64,000 nucleotides of DNA from positions 67,981,205-68,045,204 of the forward strand of contig NC_080546.1 of the NCBI RefSeq assembly GCF_028640845.1, given 5' to 3'. How positions within the stretch are numbered: position 1 is the first letter of the stretch; every line of letters begins with the position of its first letter. The stretch is from Ahaetulla prasina. Its lineage: Eukaryota > Chordata > Lepidosauria > Squamata > Colubridae. Made by a program: the position numbers and the translations under genes. Below the pieces are notes generated by a model. That model saw nothing but the letters and a program-made list of their open reading frames with translations. It was not told where the DNA came from and did not search any database. Of this stretch, positions 1-10,215 are shown in pieces.

Positions 1-332
1 GAAATAGATATTGACAAAAACTGGAAGATAGAATTAAACATCAATTATTTCTTTATTATTAACTATACTATTAACTAATCATACTATTTAAATATTTAAG
101 TATCTAATTATTCTACTGAATGAATTCTAAAAAATTGTAACTAAGGGAATATTCAATACCTAAGAGTTGATAGTAAAGATAACCCCAGGAGGCGAAAGAA
201 AATAGAACTTTGTGTGGTCTGGTGGAAGAAGTTCTTTAAGAAACTAGATATGTCAAATACAACAACAATGACTAAAGCTGTAAAAAAAGTTACACGACTG
301 CCTCTCCAGTAGGACAAAAACTGATAGGGGAC

Positions 333-1256
333 ATGCTAGGAGGTGAGAAAGCAGGCACCTCAACAAGCTTACAAAGTATGCAGACAACTCTGAATATGAT
401 TCAGGAGGTACTTCTAAAAATGCAGGAATCAATTGGAAAAAAACATGAAGAATTAAAAAACGATGTGGATGAGATGAAAGGTGACATAAGAAAACTAGAT
501 GAGAGAATGAAAGAAATACAGGAGTCAATGGTCAAGAACGAAAAGAGGATAAAAGTAGTGGAGAAAAAATGGAACAGACAGAAAAAAATTTGGAAGAAAA
601 GAAACTGATGGCAAAGAATCACGAGCTGGAAGAGGCGATAACATTTATGGAAATGGATAATTCCATGTTTTATTTGTGATTTCAGAATATCCAAGAAAAT
701 AGGGAAGAAGACCTCCTGAATCTTATGGTAGAGTTGTTGGCGGCAAGTTTGAAGATGAGTAAGAGCAAATTGCAACAGGGGATTGATGAACTGTATAGGG
801 TGCATACTAACTATGCATGGTGGAACAAACTGCCAAGGGAGATACATAAAAGGACACTTAGGGATGAAATCTATAGGAGAACCTGAGACACAACAATGAC
901 ATACAAAGGAAAAGAGATTCTGACTCTTAAACAAATACAGAAAGGTAAGGGACCAAAGGCGGAGTTACCACTTTCTCTCCTCCCAGCTTATTAGATATAA
1001 AATCATGTTTAGGTGGCTGATTCCAGAGGGCTTGCTAGTGACCTGGCAAGATAAAAAAATTAGATTAGATACAATAGACAAGGCATGGGAGTTTTATGAT
1101 CAGTGCTTAGCAAAAGAGGAAGAGAGGGTGAGTGGGGAGGAGACAGAGGGTAAGAGCCAGGAAGAAGGAAAAGAGTTGGAAATGGAAGTACAGGAGAAGG
1201 CGGAAAAAGAGGAGCAGGAAAAAATAGGGACAAGGTCAAGGACACCACAGAACTGA
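333..1256 (+). pseudogene. L1 ORF1p remnant (RNA-binding chaperone)
   Basis: ORF1p is the trimeric RNA-binding protein of the L1 particle. The open stretch 333-608 encodes a Lys/Glu-rich heptad-like region typical of the ORF1p coiled coil (residues about 20-85). After several frame disruptions, 1005-1256 reads as the C-terminal domain end, containing PEGLLVTWQDKKIRLDTIDKA, which matches in position the PVGLTVFYQGRRYRIDTVLKA stretch of the better-preserved copy at 43513. A very acidic/basic tail follows (residues 38-83 of this piece). The ATG at 333 is only the first available Met. The frame is broken at 608 and again before 1005, so no functional protein can be made. Confidence 0.75.
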
Positions 1257-1305
1257 ACTTAAGGAAAAGAAACTAGGACCGTCAGTAAATAGTAAATAGA
1301 TGAAG

Positions 1306-3600
1306 AAATTAAATTAATCTCTATTAACATCAATGGCTTAAACTCTCCAGCCAAAAAAAGACAAATTCTATCTAAATTACAAAAGTATAATACAGATAAC
1401 ACATGCCTACAAGAAACCTACATTAAAAGACAACAAGGGCATTTATTGGAAGCCCCTAAATTAGAAAAACTTTATTCAGCTCTTGCACAAAAAAAGAGAG
1501 GAGTAGTTATATATATCAAGGATTGGCTACAACCGAAGAAAATTTACGCATATGAGGAGGGAAGAATCTTAGTAACTGAGATAATGATAAGACAAAAAAA
1601 GATGACATTGGCGGTTATTTACGCACCAAATACTAAACAGGGGGAATTTTATTCCAAATTACATAAAAAATTAGTGGAATTGGAAAGTGAAAATATTTAT
1701 TTATTGGGAGATTTTAATTTGGTTGTAGATCCAAAGCAAGATTATAGATTGGGGAAGAAAAATAAAAAACAGAGGAAGACATTATCCTTGACTTTTTTTG
1801 ATATGGTGCAAGAGTTGAATCTAAAAGATATCTGGAGGGAACGAAATCCACAAAAAAACCCAATATACTTTTTACTCGAACCCACATGATTCATGGTCCA
1901 GAATAGACATGATTTGGATGGTTTTGGACAAGTAAAAATATAGAGGAAGTAGAAATAGCAACTAATATATGGGCAGACCATAACACGCTGACACTAAAAT
2001 GGAGAGGAAGATCTAAGCCAAGAGGAAGATGGACCATGAATCAAAAAGTAATAAAAGAAAAAAAGTATATTGAATGGATGGGAAAAGTACTAGATTTCTT
2101 CCTGAAGGAAAATGACATGACTTTACAGAACCTTTGGGATACAACCAAGGCTTATGTGAGAGGCCTGATGATTGCATATGGGGTAAGGAGAAAAAAGAAG
2201 ACAGCAATTGGATTTATAAGAAAAATTGGATGAATTAGAATGTAAAATGCAGACCTCCCCAGATAAGAAAGGGATCTGACTAAACATAAAATAAATTTGC
2301 TTTCCCAGGAGGAAATGGCCCAAAAGCTTAAGGAAACAAAACAGATACATTTTGAACATGCTAATAAGCCGGGAAGATGGCTGGCATACAAATTAAAAAA
2401 GCATAAGGAAAAAAGAGCAATAGTACAACTGCAAGATGAAGAGGGGAATATCCACCCTCGGTTAGATGAAATAAAGAGAATAGCCCACAATTATTTTGAA
2501 ACATTATATAACCAAGGGAAGGTAGAGGAGGATATAAAGAAATACCTGAAAGACAGAAACTTTCCGACAGTATCAGAGGAGATGAAGGAAATGTTGAACA
2601 ACAGAATTACTATAGTGGAACTGAAGGTGGCTATTTAGAAACAAAAATATAATAAAGCATCAGGACCCAATGGCATCCCCTCCGAGTTCTATAACGAATT
2701 ACAGGGGCTACTGGAAGTGCTATTGCTGAATTTATATAATGAAGCACTAGGGCAATCCAAATTACCACAAACATGGAGGGAGGCACTAATATCACTCATC
2801 CCAAAGGACGGTACAAGCACACAACAAATCAAGAACTACCGGCCAATCTCGCTGCTTAATGGGGACTATAAATTTTTTGTAACAATAATAGCTGAAAGGG
2901 CCAAAGAAAAATTGAATGAAATTATGAACTTTTACATACTTAATTAGAATAATTTACTTGAAACAATCGGCTAGAATAATAATGAATGGCGAAATGACAG
3001 AGAAGATTAATATAACTGAAGGGGTAAAACAGGGATGCCCCCCTGTCACCCCTATTATTTATATTGTCTTTAGAGATATTACTAATACAGATTAGGACAA
3101 ATAAAACAATAAAGGGTTTGAAAGTCAAAAACGAAGAATATAAGGTCCAAGCATTCACAGATGTTCTAGTTTTTATCATGGAAGATCCTTTGGAGATGGG
3201 AACCATCTTGATAAATGAATTTGAAGAATTTGGCAAAGTAGCGGGGTTTAAAATAAATAAGGAAAAAACCAAAATGTTGACAAAGAATTGTACAAAAAGA
3301 CAACAGGATGAATTGGAAAGGAAATTGGGGATTCAAATTGTTAAAAGGGTGAAATATTTAGAAATATGGCTTACGGCAAAATGTTCCACAATAAAAGAAG
3401 ATAATTATGACAAATTAACACAACAAATACAAAAAGATTTAGATATCTGGGCTAACTTACAGCTATCTCTAATAGGTAGAATAGCCATAATAAATATGAA
3501 TATATTACCTAAATTATTATATCCATTTCAATCAATACTAGGCTAGGGAAACAGTTTTTTGAATACTTAAATAGAATGATAGGTAAATTTATTTGACGGG
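1306..3600 (+). pseudogene. L1 ORF2 remnant: APE endonuclease and reverse transcriptase
   Basis: ORF2p nicks the target DNA and copies L1 RNA at the nick. From about 1306 the sequence encodes the N-terminal endonuclease signature (NGLNSP, CLQET), and about 1446-1889 continues with VVIYIK, VIYAPN and the conserved LLGDFN catalytic motif near 1700-1720. Reverse transcriptase follows: the NYRPISLLN motif lies near 2835-2865, and the catalytic FADD box is degenerate (FTDV, near 3155), so one catalytic Asp is lost. Stops at 1887-1889, 2636-2638 and elsewhere break the frame. The last part (about 3064-3546) corresponds to the connection domain. The C-terminal domain resumes at 6119 after the inserted TA element. 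Confidence 0.85.
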
Positions 3601-4409
3601 GGGGAAAAGCCCGAATAAAAAGTACCCGTATATACTCGAGTATAAGCCGACCCGAATATAAGCCGAGGTACCTAATTTTACCACAAAAACCTGGGAAAAA
3701 CTATTGACTCGAGTATAAGCCTAGGGTGGGAAATGAGGCAGCTACTGGTCAATGTAAAAAATAAAGATAGAGCCAAGTAAAATAACATGAATATTTATTT
3801 GAATGAAAAACAATAAAAGTGCAAAAGGGGGAAGGAGGATTCCCAGCTCTAAACAAAGGGAAATCCCGGAATGCCAGCGCGAAAGGCGGTGCTCGCGTTC
3901 CTCCTCCCTTGCTCAAAAGCCCCAACATGATATTGGAATTGGATGCCATTATATACCTGCTGAGGGGATAATTTGAATAACTTGAAAGATATAAAAGCTC
4001 TAAACATATTTGTTTAAAAATCTAAAATCTATACTTAAAATAAATGAATATAAAGTAATAAAGTTCTTTAAAGTTGTAATTCACTTTGCTGCTGAAAAAG
4101 AAAAGAAGCTTAACACCTTAAATGGTATTTATTAACTGAAATATCATCAAATCAAATATATAATGAGGTATATTATAATGACCTTTGTTTTCAGAAAGAA
4201 GCATGATGGAAGTTTTTCAATAAAGGGGGAAATATAGAAAAAACTTAGTGTCATGCTCATATATCATCTTTACAGATGTTGTTAACACTATACTATGGCA
4301 GCATATGATGGTACAATGTTTCAATCAATTTCAGGATGAAAAACTCATCAATGAGGAGGAGGAGTATAATTTATTAACCTTGTATGATATCAGTTTCTCA
4401 AGGACTCTA

Positions 4410-4605
4410 GAAGGACCCGAGGAAGAAATCTCTGCCCCCTCCCCACTTTCCCTTTCCAACCCAGCCTTCCAAGGGGACCCGAGAGGAAGAAATCTCTGCC
4501 CCTCCCACTTTCCCTTTCCAACCCAGCCTTCCAAGGGGACCTTTGAGGGAGAAATCTCTGCCCCCTCCCCACTTTCCCTTTCCAAGGCAGCCTTCCAAGA
4601 GGACC
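4410..4605. repeat. Minisatellite of about 64 bp, three copies
   Basis: Three tandem, imperfect copies of a pyrimidine-rich unit run through GAAATCTCTGCCCC, TCCCCACTTTCCCTTTCCAA and CCAGCCTTCCAAGGGGACC. They lie inside the TA element, just upstream of its CpG-rich cargo. Reading frames spanning them on both strands are repetitive and have no recognisable homology. Confidence 0.8.
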
Positions 4606-4689
4606 TCTCGAAAAGAGCGAAAGCTTTCTCCTGGCCGTTTTACCACCACCACACCCTCCACGCCGGCCATCCTAGGCTGGGTTAGAAAC

Positions 4690-5487
4690 AAGGAGGGGGA
4701 AGTTCAAGGACCACATCGATGGCACGAGCTCAGATTGCCGGCTGGGGATGATGGGCGCTGCAGTGCGATCTCGGGAGAGACTAGGGGGGAAGAAAGAACA
4801 ACTGTTTCCCCACACCCTAGGATTGGGGAAAACATTGACCCCCCCCCCTTAGTTGCGGGAGAAGGGTTGCGCTTCAAAGCGGTCGCCTCCATCCATCAAT
4901 CCATCCTTCCTTCCTTCCTTCCATCCATCCATCCATCCTTTTTTTTTTTCCCAGCGAGCGGTGCGTGTGTGTGACATGCAAGCAAGACGTCTCACGGGGC
5001 GTGTGTGTGTGTGTTTGTGGTGGGGGTCTCGTCCCAGCCACCCACCCACTCGCTCCCTTTCCCTCTTCAGAGCGTGGGCTGGTCTTAGAAGCCGTGCTGT
5101 CCCGGCGGGGCCGTCGCCTCCTCCTCTTCCTCCACGCTCGCTCCTCTTGCACGCCCCTCAACCCCCCCATCCCCCACCCTCTCCGCGCGTGAAGGTCACC
5201 TCCTCCCTCTTCCAGGCGGCGGCGGAGGCGGCGGCTCCGAGCGGAGCGCCACAGCCGGCAGCTCCGCTTCCCTCCCACCTTCCTCCTTGCTAAAGGGCCA
5301 AAGTCAGCGGTGCCCGGCCGCCGCCGCCGCTCGCTCCCAGCGCAGGAGATTGGAGGACGGAGGCCAGGCGAACGGAACCATCCCGCTTTCCCGGGACTGG
5401 CTTGTAGCCGCCTCACCCGCTTTCTCTCTCTCTCCAAAGATGGCCAAGCGCCTCCGCGCAGCGCCGTCAAAAGCAGTTCGGCCAGGC

Positions 5488-5538
<51 letters not shown>

Positions 5539-6050
5539 AAAGAATGAAAGAAGGGGAGGAACGGCCCCTCCTTTCTCTCTCTCTCTCTCTTCCAGCGCCG
5601 CCGAAGAGAAGGAAGGGGACTAGGGCACACAGGCGCGCACACACACGCACACACACAAAAAGGCCTTTCCTGCCCGCCCGCAAGATGCTCTTGGCAGGCT
5701 CGGAAGAGAAAGAGAATGGAGTAGGGAGTGGGTGGCTGGGGGCGCAATAAGCACGCGAGGCTATTTTTGGTTCTGCGAAAAGGAGGCGTGGGTAATTGTG
5801 CGTGAAGGGGTGTGCGCGTGTGTGTCCACATAGGAATAAGTACGCGTGCGCGCGCACTAACGAGAGCTAGCTGCCTGCGGTAGAAAGGACTCGCTGCAAG
5901 AGGAAGGGGCTGGACTGGAACCGGCTTGGCTCGGGTCCGCGCGGCGAACTGCTCAGCCTTGGGCAAATCCCGCCGGACGATCTCGCCGCCTCTTTGGCGT
6001 CTCCTGTGCGGGGTTCCCGAAGTACATCGAGACGTAGACTCGAGTATAAG
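4690..6050. other. CpG-island-like GC-rich cargo within the TA element
   Basis: About 1.3 kb of high-GC sequence with many CpG dinucleotides, GGC runs, (ATCC)n near 4890-4940, (GT)n near 5000, (GA)n near 5495-5535 and CA/CG runs near 5640-5660. It resembles a vertebrate promoter or 5' exon more than transposon DNA. Long frames cover it on both strands (for example 4874-5857 on -), but these consist of simple-sequence translation (poly-Ser/Leu, Arg-rich) and I do not call them genes. Either it is an old internal part of this transposon family or a captured host CpG island. I do not recognise a host gene. Confidence 0.5.
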
Positions 6051-6118
6051 CCGAGGGGGCGCTTTTCAGCACAAAAAACGTGCTGAAAAACTCGGTTTAT
6101 ACTCGAGTATATACGGTA

Positions 6119-6230
6119 AACTTCTGCAGGACTCCAGAACCAAAGGAGGCTTCAACCTAACAATTTGGGAATTATATTATCAGGCAGCCACAATAACTTG
6201 GTTAAAAGATTGGATTCAGTCCTTCAACTG
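6119..6230 (+). mobile_element. L1 copy 1, continuation of ORF2 C-terminal region
   Basis: Reads LLQDSRTKGGFNLTIWELYYQ and on to KDWIQSFN, aligning with the post-RT region of the L1 copy at 49315-49410. It directly continues the L1 that stops at 3622. The L1 breaks off at about 6230; its 3' UTR is absent. Confidence 0.85.
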
Positions 6231-6595
6231 AACAGATGAGTACAACCCATTCCTGGGTGCTGTCCCCACTGCGATGGAGAATGGCCGCTTTTTCAACAAT
6301 GCAGTGATTGCAGCCCTGCTGCCCAACTGCCAGATCACCAGATGCTCCAAAGTATAGTTCCTGAAGTTACTTGCAGATCATTGCTGTATGGAGGATCTTG
6401 TGGGATGATTATAGGACTCTCCCTAAACCAGGAAAGTCTTATCAACTAAAGTAATGCAGGATCCTTCTGTTGGTAAGTTGAAAAACTGACAGTCCAGAGA
6501 GAATCCTCCATGGAGCCCCAGAGATGTTTCCCTGGGCCTTTTGTCAGTTGGCCATCTTCACTGGAAGTCCAACAACTTCACTGAGGTTACAGTCT
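6231..6595 (+). other. Unassigned stretch with a short protein-like segment
   Basis: About 365 bases between the L1 remnant and a CR1 3' end. Around 6240-6355 one + frame is open for about 38 residues with ordinary composition (it includes YNPFLGAVPTAMENGRFF), ending at a TAG. I do not recognise the family. It could be a decayed exon, a processed-pseudogene piece or chance. Nothing else is seen in the stretch. Confidence 0.3.
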
Positions 6596-6608
6596 GGAGC
6601 TAATGATA

Positions 6609-6722
6609 AATTATTAAGAATGGGATGGGATGGGATGGGATGGGATGGGGATGGGGATGGGGGCAGGCACGGGACGGAATGGGACAGAACATAATGGAAC
6701 GGAACAGAACAGAACAAAATAG
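6609..6722. repeat. Pentanucleotide microsatellite (GGGAT / GGAAC / AGAAC) at a CR1 3' end
   Basis: Tandem GGGAT units pass into GGGGAT, then GGGAC/GGAAT and GGAAC/AGAAC units, keeping roughly a five-base register up to the CR1 tail starting at about 6720. This is the microsatellite expected at the 3' terminus of a - strand CR1-group LINE. Confidence 0.8.
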
Positions 6723-6850
6723 TTGGAAGGGAGCTTGGAGGTCTTCTAGTCCAACCCCTTGCTTAGGCAGGAAACCCTAAACCATTTCAGACAAATGGTT
6801 ACCCAATCTCTTCTTAAAAACTTCCAGTGTTGGAGTGGGTGGACTCATTG
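6720..6850 (-). mobile_element. CR1 LINE 3' terminal fragment
   Basis: The reverse strand reads the conserved CR1 end (…TTTTAAGAAG…TGTCTGAAATGG…GGGTTGGACTAGAAGACC…CCAA), which covers the last ORF2 codons (FKKRLGNHLSEMV) and 3' UTR. It is probably the 3' end of the same CR1 that reappears at 8830, displaced by the gypsy insertion; about 350 bp expected between the two parts is missing. Confidence 0.75.
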
Positions 6851-6879
6851 AGACAGGGGTGAGAAAATACAAAGCAGGT

Positions 6880-7440
6880 TCTAATAGAAGCAGTGAAGAG
6901 CTACAAAAATCAAGCCGACAAACGCCACTCCCTCCAACCCTCTTTCTATGTCGGAGACAAAGTGTACTTGACAACAAAATATCTAAAATTAAAATTGCCA
7001 AGTAAAAAGCTGGGCCCGAAGTTCATAGAGCCATTCCCAATAGTAAAAGTGATAAACCTGTAACTGTTCAGCTTAAACTCCCATGCTTGCTAGAGAAAGT
7101 GCATCCAGTGTTTCATAGCAGTCTGTTAAAGCCGGCCATATGTTCTCAGCTCAGGCCAGTAGACTGGGCAGCCCCGAAGCCCATCATAGTACAAGGATAG
7201 ATCCATTATGAGGTAAAAAGGATATTAAATTCACGCTATTAAACTCATGCCTGCATTGGGGCCACTTACAATACTTCCAGTATACTGGAAGGGATACCTC
7301 CTTTCTGAGGCCAAGTGGGTCAAAAGTTGGGATGTGAAAGCTGACAGATTGATTAAGCAGTTTCATGACAGCCATCCTCACAAGCCCAAATGACCACCTC
7401 GGGGGGAAGAGGAAGTTGATTGGGAGGCAGACTAACCTCC
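6880..7440 (+). pseudogene. Gypsy integrase C-terminus with chromodomain remnant
   Basis: Integrase inserts the element cDNA; chromodomains tether it to histone marks. The visible motifs are FYVGDKVYLTTKYL, LPSKKLGPKFIEPF and VHPVFHSSLLKP, the usual GPY/F-type end of a chromovirus integrase, then YEVKRIL about 40 residues later. Several stops and frame changes after about 7060 make it non-functional. The zinc finger and catalytic core (DDE) are absent. Confidence 0.7.
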
Positions 7441-7550
7441 CTTTGATTTTCTCTTGCAGGAGGTCCTTCTCAACTGAGGGGGAGCAGCCTGTCAGCCCTG
7501 AAGCCATTTTGGAAGCATCTTCAGGGCTGCCACAGCAAGGCCAGGTAGAG

Positions 7551-7645
7551 AATAGAATAGAATAGAATAGAATAGAATAGAATAGAATAGAATAGAATAG
7601 AATAGAATAGAATAGAATAGAATAGAATAGAATAGAATAGAATAG
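7551..7645. repeat. (AATAG)19 microsatellite
   Basis: Nineteen uninterrupted AATAG units directly abut the Snake1 LINE 3' end. The purity suggests recent expansion. The sister copy at 34315 has only about two units. Confidence 0.97.
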
Positions 7646-8524
7646 AATTTTATTGGCCAAGTATGATTGGACACACAAGGAATTTGTCTTGGTGCATATG
7701 CTCTCAGTGTACATAAAAGAAAAGATACGTTCATCAAGGTATAACATTTACAACACGATTGATGATCAATATATCAATATAAATCATAAGGATTGCCATC
7801 AACGTTATAGTCATACAGTCATAAGTGGAAAGAGATTGGTGATGGGAACTATGAAATGATTAATAGTAGTGAGGATTCAGTAAATAGTCTGACAGTGTTG
7901 AGGGAATTATTTGTTTAGCAGAGTGATGGCCTTCGGGAAAAAACTGTTCTGGTGTCTAGTTGTTCTGGTGTGCAGTGCTCTATAGTGTCGTTTTGAGGGT
8001 AGGAGTTGAAACAGTTTATGTCCAGGATGCGAGGGATCTGCAAATATTTTCACGGCCCTCTTCTTGATTCGTGCAGTATACAGGTCCTCAATGGAAGGCA
8101 GGTTGGTAGCAATTATTTTTTCTGCAGTTCTAATTATCCTCTGAAGTCTGTGTTTTTCTTGTTGGGTTGCAGAACCGAACCAGACAGTTATGAGTGCAAA
8201 TGACAGACTCAATAATTCCTCTGTAGAATTGGATCAGCAGCTCCTTGGGCAGTTTGAGCTTACTGAGTTGGTGCAGAAAGAACATTCTTTGTTGTCCTTT
8301 TTTAATGATGTTTTTGATGTTAGCTGTCCATTTGAGATCTTGCGATATGATAGAACCCAGAAATTTGAAGGTTTCTACTGTTGATACTGTGTTGTCAAGT
8401 ATTGTGAGAGGTGGAAGTATGGAAGGGTTTTTCCTAAAGTCTACCACCATTTCTACTGTTTTGAGTGTGTTCAGTTCCAGATTGTTTTGGTTGAACCACA
8501 AGCTGTGATGCAACATAAAGGGGG
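7552..8524 (-). mobile_element. Snake1-type CR1/L3 LINE, 5'-truncated, with (AATAG)n 3' tail
   Basis: The LINE lies between direct repeats AGGTAGAGA at 7543-7551 and 8525-8533, so it inserted into the gypsy LTR. Its 3' end faces left and finishes in AATAG units. The - strand encodes the C-terminal half of a reverse transcriptase protein (8130-8516: FKFLGSIISQDLKW, IIKKGQQRMFFLHQLSKL) and then 7907-8212 (LPSIEDLYTARIKKRA, DPSHPGHKLFQLLPS), a signature of the Rex1/L3 group. This AATAG-tailed family is known from colubroid snakes. Confidence 0.9.
7907..8516 (-). pseudogene. Snake1/L3 LINE ORF2 C-terminal fragment
   Basis: Two overlapping - strand frames (8130-8516 and 7907-8212) cover the end of the thumb/connection region and the C-terminus of a CR1-group ORF2 protein. 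One frameshift near 8150-8200 separates them. No RT catalytic box is included, because the insertion is 5'-truncated. The translation ends NSFFPKAITLLNK, the usual last residues of this group. Confidence 0.85.
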
Positions 8525-8829
8525 AGGTAGAGATAGCAGTGGGGGATGTGAAGCCAAACTAACATTCTTTCTCATGGGAGCCAAGGACACTCTACCAGGT
8601 GTTGGAAGGGCAAGGACCAAAGCCAGCTGGAATTGGGACTATGACCTGATTGGACCATGTGATGGACATGTAGCCTGGAGGGCAGGAATTTTGGACTTTG
8701 ATTTGGGTGGGTCAGAGTCAGGTTTTCATCAGCTATGCCAATATGATATCCAAAAAAAAGTTATACTTTGAGGAAATTGTAGGCCTCAGAGTTTTGATTG
8801 CTTTAGTATTATTACTTGGAACCCTGACA

Positions 8830-9984
8830 AGTTGCTCTTCTCTGAACTTTTTCCAAAGTCTCAACATCTTTTTTGTAGTATGGTGACCAAAATTTGTTGC
8901 AGTATTCCAGGTGTGGTCTTACTAGGGTTTTATAAAGTGGTACTAATACTTCATGTGATCTTGATTCTATGCCTCTGTTTATACAGCCAAGGATTGTATT
9001 AACTTTTTTGACTGCTGATGCACACTGCTGGCTCATATTCAAGTGATCATCCACTAAAACTCCAACGTCCCTCTCACAGATACTGCTTTGGAGCCAGGTC
9101 TCGCCTTATCTGTACTTATACCTTTGATTTTTCCTGCCTAAATGTAAAACTTTGCTTTTCTCCACATTGAAATTCATTTTGTTGGATAGGGACCATTGTT
9201 CAGGTTTGTCCAGATCTTTTTGGATCTTCAGCTTGTCCTCTAGGGTGCTGGCTATTCCTGAAAGTTTAGTGTTATCTGCAAATTAAGATTAACAAATGTA
9301 GTGATCTTCTATATATAATGCAACTCCATCTCCTCTTTTGGTAGGTCTGTTTCTTTTGAATATTTTGTATCCTTCTATCAGTACAATCGAGTCATGAGTT
9401 TCATCCCACCAAGTTTTAGTAATGGCAACTATATCATAATTGTCTTCATGTACTATTACTTAAGTTCACTCTCTTTGTTCTCTAAACTTTAAATGTTAGC
9501 GTATAGGCATTTTAATCCTTTCTGGATCTTGGTTAAGTTTCTTATATCTCCTACTCTGTAAATGGGTTTTCCATCCTTCTCATCATTCTCTACCTCATTA
9601 TGTGATTGGTTATGTTGGATTTTATGTTTGGAATTCAGTCCTAAAGACCCTAAAGATTGTTCTAGAGATCCTAAATATTTATTACCTTCCTCCCTCGTTT
9701 TTAGTTTAAAGTTGTCCTGATAAGTTGAGCCGGCCATTTTCTAAAGCATTCTTCCCAGTTTTTGTGAGGTGCAGCCTATCCCTTGCCAAAAGCCTTTCAT
9801 GGAAGTAATGCAGACCATGGTCTAGGAATCCAAATTTTTCTTAGCAGCACCAATCCTTGAGCCAGTGTTTCATTTCTAAAATCTGTTCTCTCATTAGATG
9901 TTGACCTATTGTTGAAAATATAGACAAAAATACCACTAGCTCTTTAACTTTCTTGCCTAGCTGTTAGTAATCTCTTGATATTGT
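8830..9984 (-). mobile_element. CR1 LINE, internally deleted ORF2 region
   Basis: On the reverse strand 8830-9290 encodes the CR1 RT tail (VEKSKVLHLG region, [28 protein letters not shown]), and 9294-9480 the endonuclease start (DNYDIVAITKTWWDETHD). The RT core between them is gone, so there is an internal deletion at about 9292. Further right, 9489-9740 holds the ORF1 end/ORF2 start (KCLYANIQSLENK). The gypsy element adjoins at 8829. Confidence 0.8.
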
Positions 9985-10215
9985 TTTTATTTTATTTTAT
10001 TTTATTTTTTTTGTATTTTTATACCGCCCTTCTCCGAAGACTCAGGGTGGTGTACAGCCAATAAAACGACAAAAATCCCAACAAATTTAAAATACACTAT
10101 CAAATTTAAAAAACTGATTCAATCGCTGTAACTTAAAATATTAGCTAAAATTTATCAAAACTAAAACCTTGGTAAAAACCCTATTAAAACCCACTAAAAC
10201 CCCCATACTAAAATC
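9985..10215 (-). mobile_element. L2-type LINE/SINE 3' fragment
   Basis: On the reverse strand it ends with CACCCTGAGTCTTCGGAGAAGGGCGGTATAAAAAT-like sequence and an A/T-rich AAAAT tail, identical in kind to the 3' terminus of the L2 copy ending at 46696. It interrupts CR1 ORF1. It is 5'-truncated to about 230 bp. Confidence 0.75.

Larger units (their letters stand above)
1..3622 (+). mobile_element. Decayed L1 LINE, 5' part (copy 1)
   Basis: This is the left part of a + strand L1 non-LTR retrotransposon; the remaining part resumes at 6119-6230 beyond an inserted DNA element. It holds remnants of an ORF1p (333-1256) and of an ORF2 (about 1306-3600). Many stops and frameshifts mark it as an old, inactive copy. 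The window may start inside its 5' UTR: bases 1-330 are AT-rich and show no coding signal. It is more diverged from the other L1 copies (12544, 29960, 37899) than those are from each other, judged by eye from protein fragments, so it probably belongs to another L1 subfamily. Confidence 0.85.
3623..6118. mobile_element. TA-flanked terminal-inverted-repeat DNA element, about 2.5 kb (Tc1/mariner-like, non-autonomous)
   Basis: The element lies between TA dinucleotides at 3623-3624 and 6117-6118. Its ends are inverted copies built on CCGTATATACTCGAGTATAA (left 3626-3645, right 6097-6116 on the other strand), with more degenerate copies of TATAAGCCGA next to the left end. Sequence left of 3622 and right of 6119 joins into one continuous L1 ORF2 (FIWRGGKARIK, then LLQDSRTKGGFN), which proves an insertion at TA. 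No transposase-like frame is present. The right 90 bp form a hairpin (AGCAC, loop, GTGCT). TA duplication fits Tc1/mariner or related superfamilies; the family assignment is an inference. Confidence 0.8.
6860..8829 (+). mobile_element. Ty3/gypsy 3' half: integrase tail, chromodomain-like region, PPT and 3' LTR
   Basis: A + strand frame near 6900-7180 reads as a gypsy integrase C-terminus (VGDKVYL, KLGPKF, VHPVFHSSLLKP), followed by a chromodomain-like IHYEVKRIL region broken by stops. A purine-rich tract just before 7490 looks like the polypurine tract. The 3' LTR runs from 7490 (TGTC) to 8829 (CTGACA) and is split by the Snake1 LINE. Its last 200 bp match the LTR at 60177-60551 (shared GATTGGACCATGTGATGG and GGAACCCTGACA), so both belong to one family. 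Everything upstream of the integrase tail is missing. Confidence 0.8.

Noticed and set aside
4874..5966. Long - strand frames (up to 327 codons) in the CpG-rich region
   Set aside because: Translation is dominated by Ser/Leu, Arg and microsatellite-derived runs in several overlapping frames; no domain recognised.
7551..7645. CRISPR-like direct repeats
   Set aside because: Perfect five-base tandem units without spacers; a microsatellite in a vertebrate genome.
7184..7747. 187-codon - strand frame with repeated FYSIL
   Set aside because: It is the translation of (AATAG)19 plus unrelated flanks.
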